Shown here: piece after piece, positions 1-7,448 of the stretch | How positions within the stretch are numbered: position 1 is the first letter of the stretch | How the letters are laid out: each line of letters starts with the position of its first letter | Assembly: GCF_900537075.1 (NCBI RefSeq) | Contig: NZ_UNRA01000001.1 | Coordinates: forward strand, 310,001-374,000 | DNA length: 64,000 bases | Direction of reading: 5' to 3' | Origin: Tropicibacter sp. Alg240-R139 | Lineage (GTDB): Bacteria; Pseudomonadota; Alphaproteobacteria; Rhodobacterales; Rhodobacteraceae | Made by a program: the position numbers and the translations under genes | The notes under the pieces: model-generated | Told to the model about the DNA's origin: nothing | Databases searched by the model: none | What the model saw: only the letters and a program-made list of their open reading frames with translations

Positions 1-111
1 AAAGACATGCTCTCGCCGCACGCCTTGACGCAGAACAAAGGCATTCTGCGCGCCGATCGCCAATATCAGGCTGAAACCAAGGGCAAATCCGGGGACAAAA
101 GATGTCAGCAT
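1..111 (-). CDS. LysE/ArgO family amino-acid exporter (N-terminal fragment, cut by window edge)
   Basis: Only the first 37 codons are inside the window. They read from an ATG at 111 on the minus strand as a hydrophobic helix with the motif [14 protein letters not shown], the hallmark of the first transmembrane segment of the LysE/ArgO/RhtB exporter family. Members export lysine or arginine across the inner membrane. It is divergent from an ArgP-type LysR gene, the classical argP/argO (lysG/lysE) arrangement, which supports basic-amino-acid export. The rest of the gene lies left of base 1. Confidence 0.85.
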   Translation of the reverse strand, partial: MLTSFVPGFALGFSLILAIGAQNAFVLRQGVRREHVF

Positions 112-141
112 GAAAGATCCTGTTGCAAGGTACCCGGTTTG

Positions 142-170
142 ACTAGAACCTGTTACTTGCGTAGTCTAGT
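142..170. promoter_or_regulatory. Inverted repeat between exporter and ArgP-type regulator
   Basis: ACTAGA (142-147) and TCTAGT (165-170) are exact inverted half-sites 17 bases apart in the 90-base divergent spacer. LysR regulators commonly bind dyads in such spacers, so this is a candidate operator for the ArgP-type protein. The assignment is inferred from position only. Confidence 0.4.
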
Positions 171-201
171 TAAAGATAATTAGCCCAGATAAGCACAACT
201 A

Positions 202-1086
202 ATGCAATTCGATCCGCAGCACCTTGCCGCCCTGTCCGCCATCCTTAGCCGAGGGAGCTTCGAGGCCGCCGCCGCCGATCTGGCGGTCACGCCATCCGCC
301 ATTTCGCAACGAATTAAAGCGTTGGAAGACCGCATCGGCGCATCGCTTATCAACCGTGGCACGCCCTGCACCGGCACCAGCGCCGGGATCAGATTGGCCA
401 AACACGCCGAGGATGTGGGCCTGCTAGAGGCACAAGTCAGCCGCGAACTGTCGCTTGAGGCCGCACCGGGCCCGGCCCGCCTGCGTATTGCCGTTAACGC
501 CGACAGCCTGGCCACCTGGTTTGTCAACGCCATGGCGGCTGTCCCGGATGTACTGTTCGATCTGGTGATCGACGATCAGGATCATTCCGACGACTGGTTG
601 CGGCGGGGCGAGGTCAGCGCCGCGATCACCGCATTCACCAAGCCGGTGACGGGCTGCGACATGACCTCGCTTGGGGCACTGCGCTATATCGCGACAGCCA
701 GTCCGACCTTTGTCGAGCGTTGGTTCCCCGATGGCGTTACCCCCAAGGCATTGTCTGTTGCGCCTTGCCTGACATTCAACGCAAAAGACAGATTGCAACG
801 GGCGTGGCTGCAGGAAAATTTTGACGCCCGCATCTCTCCACCCACGCATTTTCTGCCATCCACGCAAGCCTTTGTGGACGCGGCTCGCCACGGGATGGGC
901 TGGGGCATGAATCCTGCGCAGTTGGTACGCGGACCTATCCGCAACGGGCGGCTGACGCCGCTGATCCCCAAAACACCGCTGGATGTGCCGCTGGCATGGC
1001 AGGTCAGCCGCATCATGGGGCCCGCGCTCGAACCGGTTACAAAAGCTGTCAAACAGGCCTCAACCAAAGGGTTGATCCCCGATTGA
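202..1086 (+). CDS. argP: LysR-family regulator, ArgP/IciA/LysG type
   Basis: The product has 294 residues. An N-terminal winged HTH (about residues 3-60, with VTPSAISQRIKALEDRIG) is followed by a LysR effector domain. The sequence resembles the ArgP/LysG subfamily, which senses lysine or arginine and activates the exporter gene. It lies head to head with the LysE/ArgO fragment, the conserved partner. The start at 202 lacks a strong Shine-Dalgarno but gives the normal family length. The subfamily is assigned by similarity plus context; the precise effector cannot be read from sequence. Confidence 0.85.
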   Translation: MQFDPQHLAALSAILSRGSFEAAAADLAVTPSAISQRIKALEDRIGASLINRGTPCTGTSAGIRLAKHAEDVGLLEAQVSRELSLEAAPGPARLRIAVNADSLATWFVNAMAAVPDVLFDLVIDDQDHSDDWLRRGEVSAAITAFTKPVTGCDMTSLGALRYIATASPTFVERWFPDGVTPKALSVAPCLTFNAKDRLQRAWLQENFDARISPPTHFLPSTQAFVDAARHGMGWGMNPAQLVRGPIRNGRLTPLIPKTPLDVPLAWQVSRIMGPALEPVTKAVKQASTKGLIPD

Positions 1087-1124
1087 GCCCGGCCAATAAA
1101 GGCGCAACACATGAAGGATTCCAA

Positions 1125-1817
1125 ATGTTTGCCCGCGAAGACCTGACCTATACAACCCTGCCTTTGCCCGACCGCGTCAACCTAAGCGACGACGAAATGC
1201 GCCAGGCGGCGCAAGCGTTTTACGAGGTCATGCGCAAACGCCACACCGTGCGTGATTATTCGGATCGCCCTGTTTCGCAAGCCGTGATTGAAGATTGCAT
1301 TCGCTCCGCAGGCACCGCGCCATCAGGGGCCAATCACCAGCCCTGGCACTTTGTCGCGATCAAGAATCCGGCCCTGAAGCAGCGAATCCGGGAAGAAGCC
1401 GAAGAAGAAGAGCGCCGGTTCTATGCAGGCGGTGCCGGCGACGAGTGGATCAAGGCGCTGGAGCCGATTGGGACAGACGCCATCAAGGAGCATCTAACCG
1501 TGGCTCCGTGGCTGATTGTGGTCTTTGCCCAACGCTGGGGCCAGTTCGACGATGGGACGCGGTTCAAGAATTACTACGTCCCCGAAAGCGTCAACATCGC
1601 CACCGGTTTTCTGCTGGCGGCTCTGCATCATGCAGGCCTGAGCACGCTCACCCACACGCCCAACCCCATGCGGTTCTTGAACGAAGCGCTGGACCGGCCC
1701 GCATCCGAAAAGCCCACAATGATCATTGCCGTGGGCCACCCGTCCGAAAATGCGACAGTGCCGGAAGTGGCCAAAATGAAAAAGCCCTTGGACGAGATCC
1801 TGACCATCTGCGATTGA
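1125..1817 (+). CDS. Nitroreductase-family FMN oxidoreductase
   Basis: The product has 230 residues from the ATG at 1125, which follows an AAGGA box at 1114-1118; a longer open frame back to 996 lies mostly inside argP and is not used. RHTVRDYSDRPV (about residues 39-50) and APSGANHQPWHF (about 65-76) are the FMN-binding signatures of the nitroreductase superfamily, in the branch containing iodotyrosine-deiodinase-like proteins. It should be a cytosolic FMN homodimer using NAD(P)H. The substrate is unknown. It sits 38 bases after argP and could be cotranscribed with it. Confidence 0.85.
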   Translation: MFAREDLTYTTLPLPDRVNLSDDEMRQAAQAFYEVMRKRHTVRDYSDRPVSQAVIEDCIRSAGTAPSGANHQPWHFVAIKNPALKQRIREEAEEEERRFYAGGAGDEWIKALEPIGTDAIKEHLTVAPWLIVVFAQRWGQFDDGTRFKNYYVPESVNIATGFLLAALHHAGLSTLTHTPNPMRFLNEALDRPASEKPTMIIAVGHPSENATVPEVAKMKKPLDEILTICD

Positions 1818-1838
1818 TCCACCCGTCGGTTTGCGCGC

Positions 1839-2699
1839 ATGGTTGTGATCATGCGAACCAATCCGACCTCTGCTTCTTTGCCTCATGTCTTCTGGCTCTG
1901 GGTCGCCTTGCCGCGAATGGCCATCCTTGGGGCGCTGGCCCTGATCGGGGCGTCCGTGACGTTGCCCGCGCTGATCCTCTACCCCCTCTTGACGGTGGAT
2001 ATCGTGATCTTCGGCTGGCAGGTCGTCTGCTTCCAACGCAGCGCCGATGCCCATGTGGCCGGTCACGGGGGAATGGCGGCGGTCTGGGGCGGCTACCTGG
2101 CGCTTCTGGTTGCCGCGGGGCTGGGCGTTGCGACATGGTGGGGGCTGACTCTTGACGCACATGCGCCGCCAGAACAGGAGCTTTTCACCGATCGGATGGA
2201 CCGCGAACATGCGGCCACCTACCGGTTGGAGCTGTCCCAGGACGGAACCACGCTGATGTTCGAAGGGGCGATCACCTTTGGCCTCACCCGCCGCGCGACG
2301 GCGCTGGCCGACTCTGCGCCGCACTTGCAACGCGTCACCCTCGACAGCCCCGGTGGCCACATCTATGAAGCGCGCGGTTTTGCCAAACTGATCCGTCAGC
2401 GCCGTTTTGACACCCAAGCCGCCGGAGATTGCTCGTCGGCCTGCACTTTACCATTTGTCGCGGGTCACAGGCGAAGCTTGGCCCCTGGCGCGCGCCTGGG
2501 CTTTCACCAATACGCGCTGAACTTTGACAACGCCCTGCCACAGATCGACCTGAAGAAGGAGCAAGACAAGGATCGCGCCCTGTTTCGGGATCAGGGCGTG
2601 AGCCAAACCTTTCTGGACACTATGTTCAACGCGCCCAGCACGGGTCTTTGGTATTTGGCCAACTCCGAGGCACGCGATGCAGGCTTGGTTACGCCATGA
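1839..2699 (+). CDS. Membrane-anchored ClpP/crotonase-fold protein
   Basis: The product is 286 residues from the first ATG; an in-frame ATG at 1851 is an alternative. Three hydrophobic helices span about residues 18-105. A C-terminal soluble domain carries SPGGH (170-174), CSSAC (198-202) and GFHQ (221-224). By comparison with ClpP, Ser199/200 and His223 fall where the catalytic Ser and His sit and SPGG matches the oxyanion-hole region. It resembles the predicted periplasmic COG3904 proteins. Activity and substrate are unknown. No clear Shine-Dalgarno precedes either start. Confidence 0.65.
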   Translation: MVVIMRTNPTSASLPHVFWLWVALPRMAILGALALIGASVTLPALILYPLLTVDIVIFGWQVVCFQRSADAHVAGHGGMAAVWGGYLALLVAAGLGVATWWGLTLDAHAPPEQELFTDRMDREHAATYRLELSQDGTTLMFEGAITFGLTRRATALADSAPHLQRVTLDSPGGHIYEARGFAKLIRQRRFDTQAAGDCSSACTLPFVAGHRRSLAPGARLGFHQYALNFDNALPQIDLKKEQDKDRALFRDQGVSQTFLDTMFNAPSTGLWYLANSEARDAGLVTP

Positions 2700-2721
2700 A
2701 GTCACCGCCAGGAACTCCAAT

Positions 2722-2814
2722 GCGTTCTGCGGTGGCGCGCCGCGCCGCAGGCGAGGCGCGCGGCCCAACTGAGCAAGGGCCCGTCAGGGCGCGCTGCTAG
2801 GGCGGGAGCCACCC
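2722..2814 (-). repeat. Dispersed 93-bp GC-rich intergenic repeat, copy A1
   Basis: This segment aligns without gaps over 93 bases with 63108-63200; by eye about 78 positions match. Both begin GCGTTCTGCGGTG and end GGGCGGGAGCCACC. Its reverse complement shares the CTCCCG...GTTGGGCCG skeleton of the repeats at 34332, 34465 and 48864. It fills the gap between two convergent genes and ends two bases before the stop of the oxygenase. It contains short inverted repeats and may fold as RNA. No coding function is seen. Confidence 0.75.
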
Positions 2815-2815
2815 T

Positions 2816-3817
2816 TCAACCGTGTTTCACAGCCAAATGCGGAAAGCTGTCGACAAAGCGAGCGAATTTGTGACGCCCGCAGGTCACCGGTTCATAGCGC
2901 GCGGGATTGTCAGCTGAGACACAGACCGGCAAGGGTGCAAACTCTGCGTCGTAATCCGCGTCGATGAAGAACGGGATCGAATAGCGTTCACGCCCGCTGG
3001 TGTTCACCACTCGATGCAGGTTGGCCAGGTACATATCGTTGGTCAAACGCTGCACCAGATCGCCAATGTTGATCACAAAAGTGCCCGGAATAGGTGGCCC
3101 CTGCACCCAAGCACCGTCGCGGTTCATCACTTGCAATCCACCCACGTCATCCTGTGCCAGAATGGTCAGGTTGCCATAGTCCGTATGCGCCCCGATCCCC
3201 ATGACGCTTTCGTCGATCTTACCGGTTTGGGGCGGATAATGCAGCAATCGCTGGATGCTGATCGGGCCCCGCATCTTGGCTTCAAAGAAGGTCGGCGTCA
3301 GATCAAGGCTCTGCGCAATCCCGCGCAACAGGATAGCAGACAGCCGCTTCATCTCCTCGTGATAGCCATGGATCGCAGCGCGAAAGTCAGGCAGGGCCTC
3401 GGGCCACTGATTTGCGCCAAAGAACGGCACATCGACGCCGGGCGTTTCCGGGCCGATGTCAAAACACTCTTTCAGGTCCCTGGTCTTGGTCGGGTCGGTA
3501 TTCTCGCCAAAGATCTCGATGTATCCACGCATCGCAGCGCCCGAATTGCCGATGTGCAGCTTCATCTTCTCATCCAGCGGCAAGTCAAAGAACGCGCGGG
3601 TCTGGACAAAAGCCACCTCCACGGCCCGGGCCGCAACCCCATGGTTCTTGACGTACATGAACCCCACATTGGACAGCACCCACCGGATTTCTTTGGCGAC
3701 GCGCGCCGGATCGCTGCCATCCACCAAGGGGGCAAGGTCGACCACTGGAATGCGATCAAAAGATTGGCGCGTGGCGCGCAGACTGTCGTCGAGTTGGGCC
3801 AGGGCGGTCTGGGACAT
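2816..3817 (-). CDS. 2-oxoglutarate/Fe(II) dioxygenase, isopenicillin-N-synthase family
   Basis: The product has 333 residues. An ATG at 3817 follows a GGAGGA box on the minus strand; a longer frame to 3871 is not needed. The N-terminal non-haem dioxygenase segment (PVVDLAPL...GFMYVKNHG) is followed by the 2OG-Fe(II) core. His211, Asp213 and His268 form the iron triad (HTDYG, LHRVV), and Arg278 with Ser280 (RYS) binds 2-oxoglutarate. Family members hydroxylate, desaturate or cyclise small molecules. The substrate is unknown. It is divergent from a LysR gene, the likely regulator. Confidence 0.88.
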   Translation of the reverse strand: MSQTALAQLDDSLRATRQSFDRIPVVDLAPLVDGSDPARVAKEIRWVLSNVGFMYVKNHGVAARAVEVAFVQTRAFFDLPLDEKMKLHIGNSGAAMRGYIEIFGENTDPTKTRDLKECFDIGPETPGVDVPFFGANQWPEALPDFRAAIHGYHEEMKRLSAILLRGIAQSLDLTPTFFEAKMRGPISIQRLLHYPPQTGKIDESVMGIGAHTDYGNLTILAQDDVGGLQVMNRDGAWVQGPPIPGTFVINIGDLVQRLTNDMYLANLHRVVNTSGRERYSIPFFIDADYDAEFAPLPVCVSADNPARYEPVTCGRHKFARFVDSFPHLAVKHG

Positions 3818-3956
3818 GGGGTTCCTCCATTCTTGTGCTGTCAGAAACACGAGAACTGCCCCTTCTGACAATTGCGAAAAAACTCACCATGCATTAATTC
3901 AAGTAAGCCATGACCCCAAACGATGTTGAAGCCCTGCACCTTGAGAAAGCACAGCC

Positions 3957-4841
3957 ATGCCAAAGCGCCCATATGACCTTCTTCCGCTCAGCGCCTTGTC
4001 CAGCTTCGAGGCCGCCGCCCGCCACGAGAGTTTCAAATCCGCCGCGCAAGAGCTGAACGTGACCCCGGCCGCCATCAGCCATCAGGTCAAAGCGATTGAG
4101 GTTGAACTGGGCCAGCAACTGTTTCACCGCCATCAGCGCGGGGTCGAGCTGTCCGAGACCGGTAAGATGCTGCAACTGGCCATTCAACGCGGATTTGAAC
4201 AGATTTCAAACATAGTAACGCAACTTCGGCAAGACAGCCAAACGCGAGCTGTGACCATCGGAGCCACAACCGCAGTCTCATCATTGTGGCTGACACCCCG
4301 GTTGGCGCGGTTCTGGAAACGGCACGGCAACATCGCGGTCACACAGAACGTGTCCGACACCGATCACATGCAGGCGGGTTGCAACCTTAGCATCCACTAT
4401 GGCGACATGACCCGCGACAGCGGCGACTGCCGCCCGCTGTTTCGCGACCGGATCGCCGCACTCGCCAGCCCTGCCTTTGCCGCCGAACACCCCGCTGCGA
4501 CATTAGCAGATCTAGCCCATTTTCCCCTGATCCATCTGAATGCACCGGACGAGCGTTGGACGGATTGGCGCACCTGGTGCACAGCGCTAGACTACGATGG
4601 CCCCATTGGCGAAGGGCTGCGGGTCAACAACTATACCATCGCCCTGCAAGCCGCTCAGGATGACATGGGCGTTGTACTGGGCTGGAACGCCCTGACCGCG
4701 CCCCTGGTGCAATCAGGCGCGCTGGTGCCGCTACTGACACACGACATCGGCGCACCGTTGGATTTCTACATCAAGACGCATGCTTCGGCCAACGACCGTG
4801 CAATCCTGCTGCGCGATTGGCTGTTGAACGAACAACCTTAG
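3957..4841 (+). CDS. LysR-family regulator, GcvA-like
   Basis: The product has 294 residues. The HTH includes LNVTPAAISHQVKAIE and LFHRHQRGVELSETG, typical of the GcvA-type LysR branch. A periplasmic-binding-protein-like effector domain follows (about residues 95-290). It is divergent from the 2OG-Fe(II) oxygenase across a 139-base spacer, so it probably controls that gene and itself. Its stop overlaps the stop of the convergent SRPBCC gene by three bases. The inducer is unknown. Confidence 0.85.
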   Translation: MPKRPYDLLPLSALSSFEAAARHESFKSAAQELNVTPAAISHQVKAIEVELGQQLFHRHQRGVELSETGKMLQLAIQRGFEQISNIVTQLRQDSQTRAVTIGATTAVSSLWLTPRLARFWKRHGNIAVTQNVSDTDHMQAGCNLSIHYGDMTRDSGDCRPLFRDRIAALASPAFAAEHPAATLADLAHFPLIHLNAPDERWTDWRTWCTALDYDGPIGEGLRVNNYTIALQAAQDDMGVVLGWNALTAPLVQSGALVPLLTHDIGAPLDFYIKTHASANDRAILLRDWLLNEQP

Positions 4842-5290
4842 CTTCGCTGTGCATGTACCTGTTCAGCCAGTCCCCGTAAGTTCCCGTCGATGATCTTGCC
4901 CATCATCATCTTCATCAACGTCTGCCCCAACAGCCAGCCCAACAGGCCGTATTTGACGTGACAATCAAAGCTCCAGATCACAAGTGTCTGACCGCCAACA
5001 GATGTGATGTGAATGTCTGCCGAAGCTTCATGGAGCGGCATCGCAGCCATCTCCGACAGCTTGACGGTATAGCCGTGCTGCGGCACCCAATCCGTGACCT
5101 CCTCGACCAAAGAGGTGCCGTTCTTGAATTGGTTCCGGCGCTTTGACCCAACCCCGATGTCTCCGGTCATCAGCGCATCCACCGAGACGATTTCGGGCGC
5201 AAAGCTGTCGATCTGCATAAAGCGACCCAAAACTGTCCAGACCTCGTCCTGGGTGGCATCAACGCTCAGGTTGCGTTCGAAATGGATCAT
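4838..5290 (-). CDS. SRPBCC (START-like) family protein
   Basis: The product has 150 residues from the ATG at 5290 (MIHFERNLSVDATQDEVW), the usual opening of a polyketide-cyclase/SRPBCC domain, which fills the protein. These helix-grip folds bind hydrophobic ligands. The open frame extends to 5557, but that upstream part lies antisense to the next gene and lacks family similarity. The gene is divergent from a WYL-domain regulator across about 110 bases, which suggests shared control. The ligand is unknown. Confidence 0.75.
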   Translation of the reverse strand: MIHFERNLSVDATQDEVWTVLGRFMQIDSFAPEIVSVDALMTGDIGVGSKRRNQFKNGTSLVEEVTDWVPQHGYTVKLSEMAAMPLHEASADIHITSVGGQTLVIWSFDCHVKYGLLGWLLGQTLMKMMMGKIIDGNLRGLAEQVHAQRS

Positions 5291-5402
5291 AGTGTGGCTC
5301 CGTACGGTAGGGACGAATTGCGTGATTGCCTGTGTCTGCGCCTGTCCTAGAATTGTCCTGCTCTCACCGTTGTGACAGTAGAGTGAGAGGAGGATGCAAA
5401 AA

Positions 5403-6086
5403 ATGCGCAGCACGGAACGCCTTTTCCAGATTATCCAGATCCTACGGTCCACAAAGGCACCGATCACAGGACGCGAGCTTGCTGATGAGTTGGAAATTTC
5501 CCTCAGCACCCTGTATCGCGACATGGCCGAGCTGCACGCCCAGCGCATTCCAATCACGGGCGAAGCAGGCGTTGGCTATGTCCTGGACGACGGTTACGAT
5601 ATGCCGCCCCTGATGCTAACAGCGGACGAGTTGGAGGCCGCAGCTCTTGGCGCAGCTTGGGTCGCATCTGAGGCCGATCCTTCCCTATCCCGCGCCGCCC
5701 GCGATCTGGTGGTAAAACTGTCTGAAGCCATCCCCAAGGAACTGCGCCCTGTCGTGCTCGACGGCAGCTCAAAACCGATCCAGACCCACGCAAAAGTGCA
5801 GGAACGTTTTGACGGCGCCCTGCTCCGCCATGCCATTCGCAAGCGGTACAGGCTGCAACTGGTCTATGCGGATCGCGAAGGTCAAGTGACCGACCGCATC
5901 GTCTGGCCGCTGTTCATCGCGTTTCTGGACCGTGCACGGTATTTGGTCGGCTGGTGCGAGACCAAGCAGGACTACCGGCATTTCAAAACTGAACGCGTAC
6001 AGGAGTTGAAAGTTTTAGGGGACAAGTATCCCGGTCGACGGGCCGCTCTTTTGAAGGGGTGGGAGGCAACTACGGCGCGCCGTTAA
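5403..6086 (+). CDS. HTH-WYL transcriptional regulator (YafY-like)
   Basis: The product has 227 residues. The N-terminal HTH_11 (RSTERLFQIIQILR...LEISLSTLYRDMAEL) is followed by a WYL domain (about residues 130-200, VWPLFIAFLDRARYLVGWC). WYL proteins are often ligand-responsive repressors or activators. An AGGAGG box at 5388-5393 is nine bases from the ATG at 5403 but touches the in-frame ATG at 5394, so 5403 is the better start. It is divergent from the SRPBCC gene. The effector is unknown. Confidence 0.85.
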   Translation: MRSTERLFQIIQILRSTKAPITGRELADELEISLSTLYRDMAELHAQRIPITGEAGVGYVLDDGYDMPPLMLTADELEAAALGAAWVASEADPSLSRAARDLVVKLSEAIPKELRPVVLDGSSKPIQTHAKVQERFDGALLRHAIRKRYRLQLVYADREGQVTDRIVWPLFIAFLDRARYLVGWCETKQDYRHFKTERVQELKVLGDKYPGRRAALLKGWEATTARR

Positions 6087-6101
6087 GTCAGCCGGTCACT
6101 C

Positions 6102-6143
6102 AAAAAAGAAAAGCGCCCATCACGAGCGGGTCGTGATAGGCGC
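6102..6143 (-). terminator. Rho-independent terminator of the yebC transcript
   Basis: On the minus strand the stem GCGCC-ATCACGA pairs with TCGTGAT-GGCGC around a short loop and is followed by TTTTCTTTTTT. It lies just downstream of the yebC stop and before the convergent WYL gene, which it could also insulate. Confidence 0.85.
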
Positions 6144-6165
6144 AAACCAACATCAGCAGATAAAC

Positions 6166-6906
6166 TTACAGCTGCTCCATGACCTCATCCGAGGCTTCAA
6201 AGTTGGCTGTGACCCGCTGGATGTCATCGTCGTCTTCCAAGGCGTCGATCAGCCTCATCAGCTTTTGCATGCCTTCCAGATCCAGCTCGGTGGTGGTGGT
6301 GGGTTTCCACACCAATTTGGTCGAGTCCGATTCGCCCAAAGCCGTTTCCAGCGCGCTCGACACGTCGTTCAGGTCGGAGTCGGCACAATAGATGATGTGC
6401 CCATCGTCCGAGCTTTCGCAGTCTTCGGCGCCTGCTTCGATGGCGGCCTCGAACACGGTGTCCGCATCGCCTGCTTCGGCGTTGTAGATAACCTCTCCCT
6501 TGCGGTCGAACATAAAGCCAACCGAGCCGGTTTCGCCCAGATTGCCGCCGTTCTTGGAAAACGTCGAACGCACGGTCGATGCGGTTCGGTTGCGGTTGTC
6601 GGTCATCGCCTCGACAATCACGGCTACGCCACTGGGGCCATAGCCCTCGTAGCGGATTTCTTCGTATTCATCCCCCTCGCCCGCCTGCGATTTCTTGATC
6701 GCGCGGTCGATCACGTCCTTGGGCACCGACTGCGATTTGGCCTCTTTCACGGCCAGACGCAGACGCGGGTTTTTTTCAGGATCGGGATCGCCCATTTTGG
6801 CGGCCACGGTGATCTCTTTGGACAACTTGGAAAACAACTTGGACCGCAAGGCATCCTGGCGGCCCTTACGATGCTGGATGTTTGCCCATTTTGAGTGGCC
6901 GGCCAT
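6166..6906 (-). CDS. yebC: YebC/PmpR-family regulator (TACO1 family)
   Basis: The product has 246 residues starting [18 protein letters not shown], the invariant YebC N-terminus; an upstream ATG five codons earlier is ignored. The signature [14 protein letters not shown] appears near residue 90 and the acidic C-terminus is typical. Family members are reported as DNA-binding regulators and as translation factors that relieve ribosome stalling. It is monocistronic with a strong terminator and would act in the cytosol. Confidence 0.95.
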   Translation of the reverse strand: MAGHSKWANIQHRKGRQDALRSKLFSKLSKEITVAAKMGDPDPEKNPRLRLAVKEAKSQSVPKDVIDRAIKKSQAGEGDEYEEIRYEGYGPSGVAVIVEAMTDNRNRTASTVRSTFSKNGGNLGETGSVGFMFDRKGEVIYNAEAGDADTVFEAAIEAGAEDCESSDDGHIIYCADSDLNDVSSALETALGESDSTKLVWKPTTTTELDLEGMQKLMRLIDALEDDDDIQRVTANFEASDEVMEQL

Positions 6907-6998
6907 GTGGTGCTCCTGCAAGAATTTGGTTTCGCAGGCCTCTATAAATCAAGCAGGGGGCCAGGTTCAAGCTTCCGGCACCCTGATTAGGGCGCAGA

Positions 6999-7317
6999 TC
7001 AGCTGTCCGGGCTCACATGTTTGGCAATTGCCTGCTGGGCTGACACCATTTGCAACTCGGTTTCGGGCTTTTCGTTGTAATTGGGATAGGCCGCGTTCAT
7101 GGCCATCACCACGCCCCCGTTAGATCAGACGGTCAAACAACAACAGCACCAGGTCGATCTTGTTGCCTGCAAAGTACCGCTACAACGAGCGCGGCAGCCC
7201 CGCCTCTTCGCCCACTTTGGCCAGTGTCAACTTTGCCAACCTATCGCGCAGAACAATCCGTCCCAACGCATCCAGGATCTGCGCCTTGCGTTCGGTTTCC
7301 ATCTTGGGGCGTGCCAT
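6999..7317 (-). pseudogene. Decayed TetR-family regulator
   Basis: On the minus strand an ATG at 7317 opens MARPKMETERKAQILDALGR followed by LTLAKVGEEAGLPRSL, a TetR helix-turn-helix. A TAG stop interrupts codon 46, the frame resumes as RYFAGNK (normally the end of the HTH), and stops again at 7120-7122. A second frame then continues (MNAAYPNYNEKPETELQMVS) to a stop at 6999. The TetR family normally has about 190-210 residues, so the gene carries a nonsense mutation and has lost most of its ligand domain. The remaining spacer to the SLC13 gene at 7449 shows nothing else. Confidence 0.7.
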
Positions 7318-7448
7318 TTGTGTCGACCTCGTCGTTTCTTGTCAGTTAGACAATCTTGGTTTTATACGACCTCGCGTCATGAAATCCTGACCCGGTAAGG
7401 CGCGAATTCCCCGTCGCACCTTTGGGTTGAACCGGCTAGTGTGCGCCC

